Below are positions 1-12,500 of a stretch of DNA of 64,000 bases, piece by piece. The first letter of the stretch is position 1. Every line of letters begins with the position of its first letter. The notes below the pieces were generated by a model. The model ran no database searches. It was not told where the DNA came from and saw nothing but the letters and a program-made list of their open reading frames with translations. The DNA lies in assembly GCA_022606425.2 (NCBI GenBank), contig JAHDVF020000215.1, positions 744,001-808,000 on the forward strand, given 5' to 3'. The stretch is from Lepidostoma basale (Eukaryota; Arthropoda; Insecta; Trichoptera; Lepidostomatidae). The position numbers and the translations under genes were made by a program.

Positions 1-24
1 TTGTTTTGGGTAAGTGCTGGGAAC

Positions 25-345
25 AAAATACTCGTAAATAGCGCTCTCAAAGTCATCACTGCAAGTAGAAATATATCCACTGAAGCAAGCAGTACATAAT
101 GACTATAGTTCAAGTGCCAACCTTTATCTATGGAAGTGTTAAGAAAGTATTCGTTTATTATGTAAATGGAATATGGAGTGGAGGCAGACAAATTTTATAG
201 GTTGGTCGTGTTAGCAGTCGAAAGAATCGACGTGCGTGTATGACTCGCTGTATGAATGTAGGGGAATCTAGATAGGGGTGTCAGGATAGAGTAGTGTGGC
301 GGTACATTCTCTCTGCCTACCCCTGCGGGGAAACGGCGTGATTGT
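25..345 (+). mobile_element. RTE-like retrotransposon remnant, (GTTA)-tailed family
   Basis: Decayed 3' part of the family whose best copy is at 33045-33944. It keeps an S-T-E-A-S-like block and the terminal CTACCCCTGCGGGGA plus CGGCGTGAT signature at 318-342, but lacks the GTTA tail. Confidence 0.6.
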
Positions 346-404
346 TGTATAAGGTTATGAATATAATTGATGAATAGGAACAATAACTCCGAGGGAATAC
401 TTAC

Positions 405-550
405 GGGGAATCTGGAAAAGTAGACCTGGTGGAAGCGCTCATCTGCCAGGTAGAGGGTGGAAGCTGTCCCCGGCGGTAGAGGAAGACGCACGGCTATCCG
501 ACCCAGCTCATTAGGTTCAGCCTGGCTCCCATCTCGTCTAAGTATCCGGA
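405..550 (-). CDS. ACSS3: ACSS3 exon 10 (last exon in the window)
   Basis: The exon encodes [20 protein letters not shown], then [20 protein letters not shown] and QVYFSRFP, matching the VKLPLPPGA and LYFEKFPGYY region. The acceptor is TTTTCAG and the donor GTAAGT in phase 0. The next exon, starting near a GYYDTMDAG-like block, must lie left of position 1. Confidence 0.94.
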
Positions 551-3500
551 CTGAAAAAACACATATCGTGACTACACCTTCGCAATATCACAAAATACAA
601 TACGAATGAAAATTCTAAGTCTCCCCGAAGGGGTAGGCAGAATGAATGAACTGCCAGACTTTTCTTTTCTGACATATTTCTCTCGCTTCCTCAACATTCA
701 TACATCGTGTCATGCACACGCGTCGATTTCTCTGACTCCTCACGTGGCCTTATTATACTTTCATCCTCCATTCTTTCTGCCTACCCCTTCGGGGAGACGG
801 CGTGATGGTTAGTTAGTTAGTTAGTTAGTTAATTGTGAATACTTACCATCATATCCTGGAACAGGCATTCCGGCGGAGAACTTTGGAGGTTTGACATTCC
901 CTTGACCCAAGCCCAGGCAAGTCGCTGTGATGGCGTGCCCGGTTTCGGTCTGCCACCAGTGATTCAAGATGGGGACATTAAAAACCCGTTCAGCCCATGT
1001 CTATAGAAATAAACAGAGTTAATATACAAATAGGGAAAAATAAGCCGACAAAGTGATGGCGAATATACAATAGAAGAAATAATTTATTGTTTCTTGAACA
1101 ATGATGTAAAAATCCATATCAAACAATTAATACGAATGAAAACGACAGTTTTCTAGAAGTTTTATTATAATATATTTTATGGGGATGACATGTTTCGCCC
1201 TTCTAAGGCACTATCAAATGTCACACATTTGATAATTTTTATAATATAATAACACACATTAATAATAACATACTAATAATAACACACATTTGATAATAAC
1301 TGATACTGATTTGATAATATCGCACATTTGATGTTATCATACTGAAAATAACACACATTTGATAATGCCTTAGAAGGGCGAAACATGTCATTCCCATAAA
1401 ATATAATAAAACTTCTAGAAAACTGTCGTTTTCATTCGTATTAATTATAGAAGAAATAAGTTTAAATTTTACAAGTGATGAGACTCTAGCTAGACTTAGG
1501 CCTTTCATGTCAATTACGATGATGAAACTAATTGTTTTCTGGCAAATAACAAAGAAATATCCAACACTACAGACTTGATATTTCAATGAAGCAGTTTTCA
1601 AAGTGGAAAAATATGTAAATAATGTTAAAATTTGTCACCTTCGTTTCGTCATCACAATGCTCCCCAGCCACGAAGACGTTCCTCAGCGTCTTGGTGGAAT
1701 ATTTTCTGCTGAACCTCATTTCTGGATCTTCCCTTTTGATAACCCGAAAAGCCGTCGGTATCGTAAATATCGCGTTCACTTGGTGCTGATGAATTATTCT
1801 AAAAATTATAACTCATTAATTTATTATATTTACAAATTTAACTTTTTAGGGTCTGTCAGATCTAGTTTTGTCAACTTTGCAAGTATTTTTAAATCATAAT
1901 TTCAAAATGTTAACATGCCTTATTGTACATCAAAGGTAGCTGTATAGTATAAAATGTAAAAAATGATTTAAACAGCTCCTATTGTTCTCTAAATTAAAAA
2001 AAAACACAGTTTTATTTAAACTTTTATGAGTTTATTATATTTATCTCACAATTAGTAAGAAAACTATATAAACCCATTATTTTGATAATAAAGACTTTTG
2101 AAAAAAAAAATCAAATGACTTTATTACATCAATAGACATTACAAAATTAAGGTTTAATGCATCTATTGAAAACATGTAAAATAATATATTGTATACAGTA
2201 TAATACCAGAAACGCATGAGAGATGGTTCGACATTAGGAAGACAAATACTCTCTAAAGTCAAGAGTATTTGCCTTTATTTACGTTCAATAATATGAAAGA
2301 CGTCGATCTCCAAGGAGACCGCGTTCAGCAGTATAACTGCTCTTCCCACCGGTGTCACCAGATGCAGGTTGGTTCTGGCGGCCGGTAGGTAAAACAATCT
2401 AAGCTGTCGCTGTCGGAGATATCTATTGGGGACAAATAGACGAACATCCTCTAGCACGGATGAGTTATCGAAATATCCCCCCCAGTAATCTAAAGAAATT
2501 GGTTATGAGCAGTGGTGATACTCCCATAGAAGCCCAGAAGCCCCGGCTTGCGTAAGAAATTTTGAATCTAAACCCCCAAATCTAAAATGTCGTGCCCCCG
2601 CATAAACCAGCAACCCACCAAATCACCTTCCAACAATGTTCCCATCAGACGTAAGAGGAATAACCACAAGAGCTGAAACTCTGTAAGCCAGAAGAGGGTG
2701 TGATTCAAAGTTTCTTATGCAAGCCGGGCTTCTGGACTCCTATGTGAGTACTGCCACTGCTTATGAGAGGCCCGTCACTTCGAAATCCATCGATATAAAT
2801 AAGCTCATATTAGTGAAAAAAAAAAACAGTCTTTTGATTAATATAAATTCGGAACTATTGTTTTTTATTTTATTTGTTTTTTATTGTGTTGTGTAAACGC
2901 TTTATACCACAATTGTAAAATGAAATAGAGTTGTACCTAAAGTATTGTCCTGGATCTGGGGTTCTATCGGGCTTGCCCTCGTACATGACGGACGTGATCC
3001 CATAGAGCAGAGGGCCGTAGCAGATGTAGGAGTGACCAACCACCCAGCCCAGGTCTGAGGCAGACCACCACACGTCTCCATCCTTCATGCCGTATATGGC
3101 GCTCATGCTCCAAGCCAGAGTGGCGATGTGCCCTCCCACGGGACGCTGAATTCCCTTCGGTTTATCTGACAGAAAGAAAGATACATATTTTATACAAGAA
3201 AGATAAATAAACGAAGACTCTCATTCAGAAAAAAAAACTCAAAATTCCCTCATATATTATATTTAATTATCGCTGAATGTATGAAGATATTCCGGAGGAT
3301 GTCAGAAGTGAGAAGAATATGGGAAAATTCAGAGTTGAATTAATTATATATGTAATTAAATTGTAACCTTATAACATGTATGTAGATTATTATTTTTAAT
3401 TAATATCTCGCTTCCCTAGAACGGGTTACCCAGTTGGGAGGTATTAAAACAATGTACTTGGTAAATCATCGTTATACGCGACCTTCGTGGGAGAGTGGCA

Positions 3501-6500
3501 ATATATATATGACCGCCACACCGAAGATATCAGATTCGATTCCCGGCGAAGACAGTGTGATTCTCACTTTATCTTTAGTCTGATGTAGAATTTAGAGACA
3601 ATATTTCTGATTTTAAAAATTTGGTTTGGTTCATGTGGTGCTCCCGTGAATTTGGCGAAATTACGTGTATAAGTGAATTGTTTTGGTCCATTTGATTATT
3701 GCCGCACTTTATAATAGTTAATTGTGAGACGTAATACGTTTGTACTGTTTTGATGTCAAAATTATACATGTTTTTTCGTTCATATAAAGAATTTTGACAG
3801 GTGTAAAAATAAAATTTTCATTTGTTCCAATGACATTTGAATAATTTCTTCAATCTTCTTTTATAGTTCTTTCTGGTGTTGGTTGGTTTTAAGTGCCTAA
3901 TTACTGCCAAATAAAAAAAGTGGATACGTGGAACATTAATTAAATCATATAACAGCTAATTTAAAAAACGGTGGATACGTGTAACATAAATTAAATAAAC
4001 ACAAAAGTCCGGATCGTCCATGTCAACATGTGCAACATCGGAAAAACATTATGTGTTATTACATTATGTGCTAAATTTAAAAAACGGTGGATTCGTGGAA
4101 CATAAATTAAATAGACAAATGTGCACCATCTAAAAATAACATTTTGTATTAAATTATTTTTATTTTGTTATTTTATTTTATATCATTGTATTTTATATTA
4201 TTTGTTTTAGATTTATTTTGTGGATGTTGGAAGATCGAAGTGTGCGCGGGAGATGCCTATTGGTGGCGATGAGGTTCGCAACCCATCACACCGCGTCTCC
4301 CGCGGGGCGAAAAGAGAAGGATGGAGTGCCGCATCAGTAAAAGTGTGACAGTCCATTCTTTCTGCCTACCCTTTCGGGGAGACGGCGTGATGGTTAGTTA
4401 GTTAGTTAGTTATAAATTGGTGATAGATTAGCCACCTTTCACATGTTATAAGAATCAATATAATTACAATACTCTTTTTACATCGAAATGGCTCGCGTTG
4501 TAGTGATGAAAAGACAACTTAACAAAATATTTAAAAAAAATAAGAAATTTTACGTTCTCCCAATGATAAAGGTATACCTTTTAATCATCGAGAAAAAGAA
4601 ACTAATTTAAATCAAAACATAATATTTTGACAGATTTCGACACAGCCCTCCTCTGGTTTCCAGATAATAAAATAGCGTAAAGAGGACCAGAAAATGTTAT
4701 TATTATTATTGGTGTTTAAAACTTTTGTAATCATTTTAAAAGTTTACAAAATACACATTTTTAGAACAATGTTAATATCTACTTTTAATTTTTTTTTTAT
4801 ATTTTGCACAACGTTTTTCGGAGATGACCTTCATAATAAGGTTTAAATATAACTAAGTTATACATATCAACACCCAAGGATAGAGGTTATGAAAAATTAA
4901 TTATTATTACGAATTATAATAATAAACACATTTCTATATGATGCTACCTTTATTTCTAGTTTTCCTAGTTTCCAGTTTGCAGAATGACTACATATTAGAA
5001 GAAGAATTTATGTAAAACTATTGGTTTTTATTATTAAATATTTTTCTGAATAATTTTATAAATGAAATGATTTAACACGTGTTTCAAAGATGACCTTTAT
5101 CCTCAGATTTAAATATAACTGAGTTATATATACACCCGAAGATGGAAGTAATGAAAAACGAATCGAATTTTTGTTACCCGTTGTTCCGGAAGTATAAAGA
5201 ATATAAAGGGGTTCGTTGGCCTCCACGGGTACACAGGGGTGAGGCTCTGAGAAAAGTGCTTCCTGCCAGTCCCAGTACAGATCTGAGGTCAGCTCGCACG
5301 AGAGGACTCCTCTCCTCTGGAAGATGATGCACCGCGCTGGTTGGTGCTCTGATGCGGCCAGGGCTTCGTCCAGTATATCTTTGTATCTATAATATATAGA
5401 AATTCATTAATTTTCTTTTGCTGTGACTCTTGGTATTTTCAGGATTTAAAAACTTCAGGGTTTAATTTTTTTTTTCACCAATATAAAATATATTATTTTT
5501 AAATAATTAAATTACGTATTTTCAAAATTTTAACAGAAGTTTATTTACCATATTTGTTGAAAATGTTTTATGGAAGCATTTTTAGAATTTTAGTAGAAGT
5601 TATAATGATTCTGACCTAGTAACTTACAAATAAAAAAAATGATTTATAAAATGTATTTAGTTTTATTGCACGCGTTTTTATTAGATCTGACCGGTTTCGG
5701 CAGCTCGCTGCTATTTGTAGCGTGCTACCGAAACTTATAATTCAAGAAGAATAAAACTCTGAATACAAATAATATATTTTTTTTTCATTATATGCAATGA
5801 ATTCCTACAAATAAATTTTTATTAAAAACATTAATATTATAAAATATTTCAACTTTAAAATAGCGAATCCGATTTTGGTGGGAAAATAATTTTAAAACGT
5901 ACTATTAATTTATAGTGCATTTGGAAACAACTTATATTGCAGATTTCACTTATTTAATATTGTAAAAATACACAATGAATAACGAAACAATGGTCAAAAG
6001 TATTTAAATGTTAAAGCATTTTTTTTTGATAAACTTAAGGGATTAAAATTATCTAATTCCATTATAACAATTTTTGTTTATAAATTGTAACATTATTTTT
6101 TCCACTTGAGAGATTATTGTTTTCGGCGTGTTCCAAGGCTTTCAAACTCAAATAAATGTTAACATCGTTTTCCCGATGATGAAAGCTTAAAACCTTCTAG
6201 ACATGTAGAGAAAAAAATAATTTCAAAAGAGGAAAAGCAGTGTTTTAATCAATGAAAAAAGTATTTACATGTTTATGTTAAAATAACAATATTTAAGTGA
6301 TTCCTTATATAAATTTTTTAACTTTTTATTAAATGTGAAAATCTGACGTTTATATTTGAACTATTTTTTATAAAATACACAAAAACGACATTGCGACTAA
6401 ATGAAATTAAAGTTAATTAAATAAGTGTTTGCGTGTAAATGTACCTGACTATTTTGTTGGGCTCAACTCCACAGCTGGCCGCAATGATGACAGTCGGCTC

Positions 6501-9500
6501 AGCGTGTTCGATCCTAGTGCACAGTTCTCGTGCCGCGAATCCTGTATAAAAAAAAATTCTTAGACAAAGCATAAAAAAATCAAAATTGATTTAATTATTC
6601 TTTCGCCTAGCCATTTCCAGCTATTCGGGGTCGGCTCTAGTAATACGGCTCCACCAAGTCTCGCAATCCTAGGACATGTGTCTGTCAAGTCCTAGCGTCC
6701 TCAGGTCGTTCCTGACTGTAAATATCCACTTGATGGAGGTTGATCCGATCCCCTCCATCTATCGTACAGTTGCTGGACCTTGTGGTGATGTATTTATGGC
6801 TATATCACCGCAGACGACGTTTTTTAGCTTTATCGTTATTATTATTACCAGGATCGTTATCTCGGCGGTCCAACTCAGCATCTTCATTTCTGCTGATTTA
6901 AGCATTTTATGTTAAACTTGTTTTTTACTAGTGTTACTTAAGAAATGCTAGTGTGTAGGAAGTCGATACTGCCCCCTGGTGGGGCGTGGATTGCCCAATG
7001 CACTTTAAGTTTATACCTACTGTTATTGTTTTAGATTATTTACTTGTATACTTCATTTTGTACCCTTCCCTCTACTCTAACCTTGCTGACCCCCTCTACT
7101 TTGCTCCACCTCAGATCCCCACATCCCTCTTCCTCCCTCATACTGTGTCCCACCTTCCCCCATGTGAATAGTTCTAAGTGTGTATTATGTTTAAAACTAG
7201 GTGGTAAGACTCTATTTAGTAAGTTTGTAATTATTTCTATATTTTTAAATAAAAAGTAGTTTACATGTGGAAGTGCGGGACACAGAAGGAAATACAAAGT
7301 AGAGTAAATGTGGTCTGGCATCCCATTGTGTTTGCGTAAATTAAATGTATGTCCCGGATGGACGGGGACAGGCCTAGAAAGTGTACGAGCGAGGCTGACA
7401 AAAGGGTGCCGCTGCGCCCTATAACAGCCTCGGGTATGTGGTGGGAACCCTTCTGTGTTTCTCTCTTATTATCTGTACTATACAAATTTTCAAAGACATA
7501 ACAAGAAACCAAATATTAAACAATATTTCATTAATACTTTGCGAAGTTTTTTAAAAACCGATTTCATATTCAAACGAATAGAAGAAGAAACTTTTTGCAT
7601 TCATACAACAAGTTTCCATTCATGCAAAGTGTACAAGAAATATACTTTACATTTCGAATGATTATTAATGCCTATATAAGAAAGGAATGTAGGGCAGAAA
7701 CATTTATTAAAAACAAAAACACGGGCGCTTTCTTTATTAGTTTTATTTCACTTATTTAATTTTGTAACTAATTTATAGTAAGTTTTTTCATATGTTGCTT
7801 TAGTTTATTGTAACACCTGATGATGCCAACATTGGTTAGCGAAACAGCTGTCCGGACACTTTCAGTGAATAAAAGGAAGTTATGATATTATAACAGTGTT
7901 TTAAATTTGAACAGTAATAATAATAATTTTCTAAGGAAATTTAAATGTAGAAGAAGTCGTTAAAAATGTTAAAATTACCTCCAAATACAACTGAATGGAC
8001 GGCTCCAAGACGAACTGTGGCCAGCATAGCCATGACCGCCTCTGGAATAAGTGGCATGTACACCAGCACTCGGGAGCCTTTCACCACCCCCTGAGAGGCC
8101 AGGGCCCCAGCGAGACGAGATACCTGAGAACAATTTGAAGTCTTAATCTTTAAGTCGACATCATCTTAAATAATCTACATATTAAATAGTCCATTGTTTT
8201 GGCCGAAACACTATGATACTTCAACATTATTACTGTTAAAATTTAAAACACTGTGTAATATCACCATTTCTTTTTATTCACTGAGAGTGTCGCGACAGCT
8301 GTTTCGCCAAACGATGTTGGCATCATCAGGTGTTACAACAAAAAGTTTATTGTAACACCTGATGATACCAACATCGGTTGGCGAAACAGCTGTCGCGACA
8401 CTTTCAGTGAATAAAAAGAAATTGTAATATTATAACAGTGTTTTAAATTTTAACAGTAACCTACATATGATTGTTTGATTCTAACATAGATAAATTGTAC
8501 GGTATGATTAGAAACCTCTTCTAAATATAGGCTTTGTGGCCTATTTATTGATAGATTGTCCTGCGAAGTCGATTCCCAGCTACGGATTCATCTGAATTCA
8601 TTGATTCATTCAACTGATTCAATCTGAGAATTTTCATCTTGGAGGGTATCCATCTTTATGTTCCTGGTGAGCTTTATCTTCGACAGCGTCAGCACATACT
8701 GTTTTATCTCTCAACATGCAGAACCAACCTGCCTCTGGTAATGCCAGTGGGGAGAGAAATCAAACTGCTGAACATGATCCTTCGGAGATCGACGTCTTTT
8801 ATATTAGTGAAAGTACGTTCAGAAGACAAATACTCTTGACTTAGAGAATATCTTGTATTCCTAAAGTCGAACCATCTCTCAACTTATTCCTGGTATTATA
8901 TATTATATTTTACCTGCTCTGAATAGATGCCTTAAACAATAATTTTGGTCGTAATATATTTTAATAAAATAAACTTATTTGATTTGATCTGTTTGGTGCT
9001 CTGTCCAGAGGACGTCTACCCTGGAGTTGGCCGTGCTACCGTGCAACACAATGAGAGGGAGTCTAGTTGAGTCCATTCTTTTCTCGTATGCATGCATACC
9101 TATAATTTCTTCTATGCCTCTACCACCTGATGACATCCTCGACTTTGCATGTTTCTCTTATCCTTGTATCCCTTATTCTGTCACGCAGTGTCTTGCCTGA
9201 TATGTTCCTGAGTGTATTAATTTCTGCCACCCTTGGATTTAAAAAATTGATACCTCAATACAAGAAAAATCAATAAAATTGGCTTGATTCATAAAAAAAC
9301 AATTGAGTAATAAATCAATCTAATTTTAAGTATCAGCCATTGTTGACATTTCAGGAGTCTAAAATATCTACGTGTGCACATAAACTTGTATAAGTGTAGA
9401 AAATCTCGAAACTATAATATAATATGCATGATGAAAAAAATGGATGTCAATTAGCCTTATCTATCTTTGCGTTCGACGATAATGCATGTGATTAGTTAGT

Positions 9501-12500
9501 TATATTAAAGAGGTATATTATAATGTATGTACATAAACGGACATAAATTCAATTAGTTTTTTCACTGTTCTAAATGTATACCTATATAAAAATGCTGAAA
9601 TGAATTAAACATATTACTTTATTATATCATAAAAAGTTCATTTTTCACGCGTGGGTATCAGTACAACAGACATGAGACACTAGACACTCTATTAAGAATA
9701 TGTAATTGTTCTTGCGTTTGCCTACAACATATTTGATAGGCGCAAGCGTTTAACGCTGTGCGCAAATATGAAATGAATCATTATATCTACTCTTCGAACT
9801 AATTTGAAAATGCCTTTTTCAAGGATTTCATTAATTGCTTAGCTAATAATGTATTTTTAAATTAGTCTGTTGTCATTTCTTGTGGGTCGTTTATATTTTA
9901 AGTAACTAACTAACTATCACATCGTCTCCCCGAAGGTGTAGGCAGAAATGATTGACTGCTACAATTTTCTTTCCTGACATACTTCTCTCGCTTCCTCAAT
10001 ATTTATACAACGTGTCATACACGCACGACAATTTCTTCGTGGCTGACATGCAATATTTGAATTATTTGACAGTGTTAATCAAACAATTTGCTCGGTCTTC
10101 CTAAACTTCTAGTTCTATTAACATCGTTTACATATACTATTTTTACCATCCTTTTTTCATTCATACTTTCCATGTGTCCAAACCATGTTAATGATCCTTT
10201 CATTATTTTGTTCATAACACTTTCATTCGCACCGCAGAATTTCCACACCGTCTTTCTATTGCATTTATTCTATTTTCATCCTTCTTTTGCCAGTTCCATG
10301 CTTCGCTTCCATATATATGGGTCGGTACAAGAACAATATTGTGCATAGCCATTTTAGCTTTTTTGAATAGGTTTTTGTTTGCATTTTATATTTTTGTTCA
10401 TTATATTATACTATCCCTTCAGAGACGAAAGATATATGAGGTCGAGGGTGTCGTTAGGTAGTGATGGCAAAGGGAAAGAAACTGGTATTTACACGCGAGG
10501 TGAATAGATCCACCAAGACACTCCCTTATTGTGTTGCACGGCCAACCCCGAGGGAGACGATCCGCGGTCAGACCACCAAAGAGATGGATCAACAGCTGGG
10601 AGTCGACCTCGCAGGAGGCCAATTACTCTTAAGAAACAGGCCACAAGGCCTACACTAAGAGGAATAAGAAGCAGAGGAGTTCATTATATTGTACAGCTGG
10701 ATTCGAGATAGTGCTAATGTCTATATACATCTTCTTCTCCAGTCTCAATCTAAAGATTGATCTGCAGCAGGGCGACGCATCTCCTCTTCCACTCCGCTCG
10801 GTCCCCGGCAACTCTTTTCAACTCCGCATAGAAGGTGCAGCCCATATCTCGGCAAATCTGGTCTAGGTACTCCTGACGAGGTCGTCCTCTGCCAATCGAT
10901 CCCTCGACCATTCCCTCTAATACATCATGCAGAAAACATTCGTGTCGCATCACATGATCAATCCATCTCGCGCGACTCTCCGCTATGGTGTTCAACATGT
11001 GCCTTATCTTCAACTCTGCTGAGAACGTCCTCATTTGTAACGTGGTCCCTCCATGAAACATGGGCAATTCGTCGGTAGGACCACATTTCAAACGCCTCCA
11101 GCCTTTTTCGATCTCTTTCGCCCAAGCACCAAGTCTCGCAGCCGTATAATACGTATGTAAAACACTCCACACCAATGTTTTTATCAGTTGAATTCAGAGG
11201 TTTAGGTCTATGTTATTGCACTCGAATATTTTAGCATTCTTGTTGAAGGCAAATTTAGCCCGGTGGATAGGACTATCGACGTCTTTCTTTCTTTCATTCT
11301 TTCTTTCTCTTTATGCATAAGAAGTTTTAATAATTGTTGAAGTATTTTGAGTTATACTTACACTATCTTGCAACTCTGAGTAGGTCACCCGTCGTACGCC
11401 GTGCGTAAGAGGGCTGTCGTGTATCAAAGCCACCCTCGATCCACGACCTGCCTGCACGTGCCGGTCCACGGCGTTGTAGCACGCATTTATCTCGCCACCC
11501 ACATACCTGTAACATTATTTATTTAAAACAAGAACACCCTTCTAAACAATGCATACATTTCTACACTTTAACACCCTTAAAACTTCTAAAAAACGTTTTT
11601 ATTTTGAAAATTAACTAACCATCAAACCGGTTCTCCGAAGGAGCAGGCGAGAATAGACCGCCACACTGTTCGTTATTGACATACTTTCTCGCTTATTAAT
11701 AAAACTTTTAGAAAGTGGTAAACAGTCTTCCGAAAAAATAAAAAAACAGTGAAATAATTATTTAATTTTTTTTTATTATTATTATTTGTTTTTTAAACAT
11801 CTTTAATCAATTTTTTTTTTAAATCTACCTGTAACATTAATTAATTTTTTTAGCTGAACTTTAAAATAAATAAATAGCTGACATGTGCACCATAAAAAAT
11901 AACATTATTTGCTTTGTCATTTTTATTTATTTTATATCATTGTATTTTATATTATGTGTTTAGATTTATTTTGTGGACGTAGGACGATCGAAATGTACGC
12001 GGTAGATGCCTATTGGTGACGACGAGGTTCGCAACCCATCACACCGCGTAAAAGAGAAGGATGGAATGCCACATCGGTTAAAGTGTAGCAGTCTATTTTT
12101 TCTGCCTACCCCTTCGGAAAACCGCGTGGTGGTGAGATAGTTAGAAAGTAGACGTTTTCATTTGTATTAATTATTTAATTATTTATATTATTTTTGGCAA
12201 ATGAAGAAGATATGCAAAGATTAACCATTCTCCAGAATAAAGCAATGAGAATAAATAGGAGAAGCAGATATGCCAGGTTTAAAGTGATGCTGAAAGATCT
12301 AAACATTATGTCATTTAAAAAAATAGTTACATACAACGTTTTATTACTAATACACAAAATTGTTTAATGGGCACACCTCCTAAGAATTTTTAAGGAAGAT
12401 AAAAAGTAACCAACATGAACATCAATATGAAACAAGAAAGAAAAATAAATTATGGCTCTATTTAGAAAAAAAACAAATCTCAGAATTTCCTTATGTATAA

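Larger units (their letters stand above)
8230..8459. repeat. Near-perfect palindrome with hammerhead-like motifs in both arms
   Basis: Arms at 8230-8338 and 8350-8459 are about 110 bp each with an 11-bp centre. Each carries TTGTAACACCTGATGAT, GCGAAACAGCTGTCGCGACA and ACAGTGTTTTAAATTTTAAC pointing away from the centre. It sits in ACSS3 intron 3. Confidence 0.9.

Noticed and set aside
806..833. (GTTA)n as telomeric repeat
   Set aside because: Insect telomeres use TTAGG; here the unit is 4 bp and always follows an RTE 3' end.
1239..1601. 120-codon minus frame
   Set aside because: It runs through the centre of a palindromic MITE and its ACACACATTTGATAAT repeats.
7040..7321. Overlapping 71- and 93-codon frames on opposite strands
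   Set aside because: CT-rich low-complexity bias opens several frames; no domain, splice context or homologue recognised.
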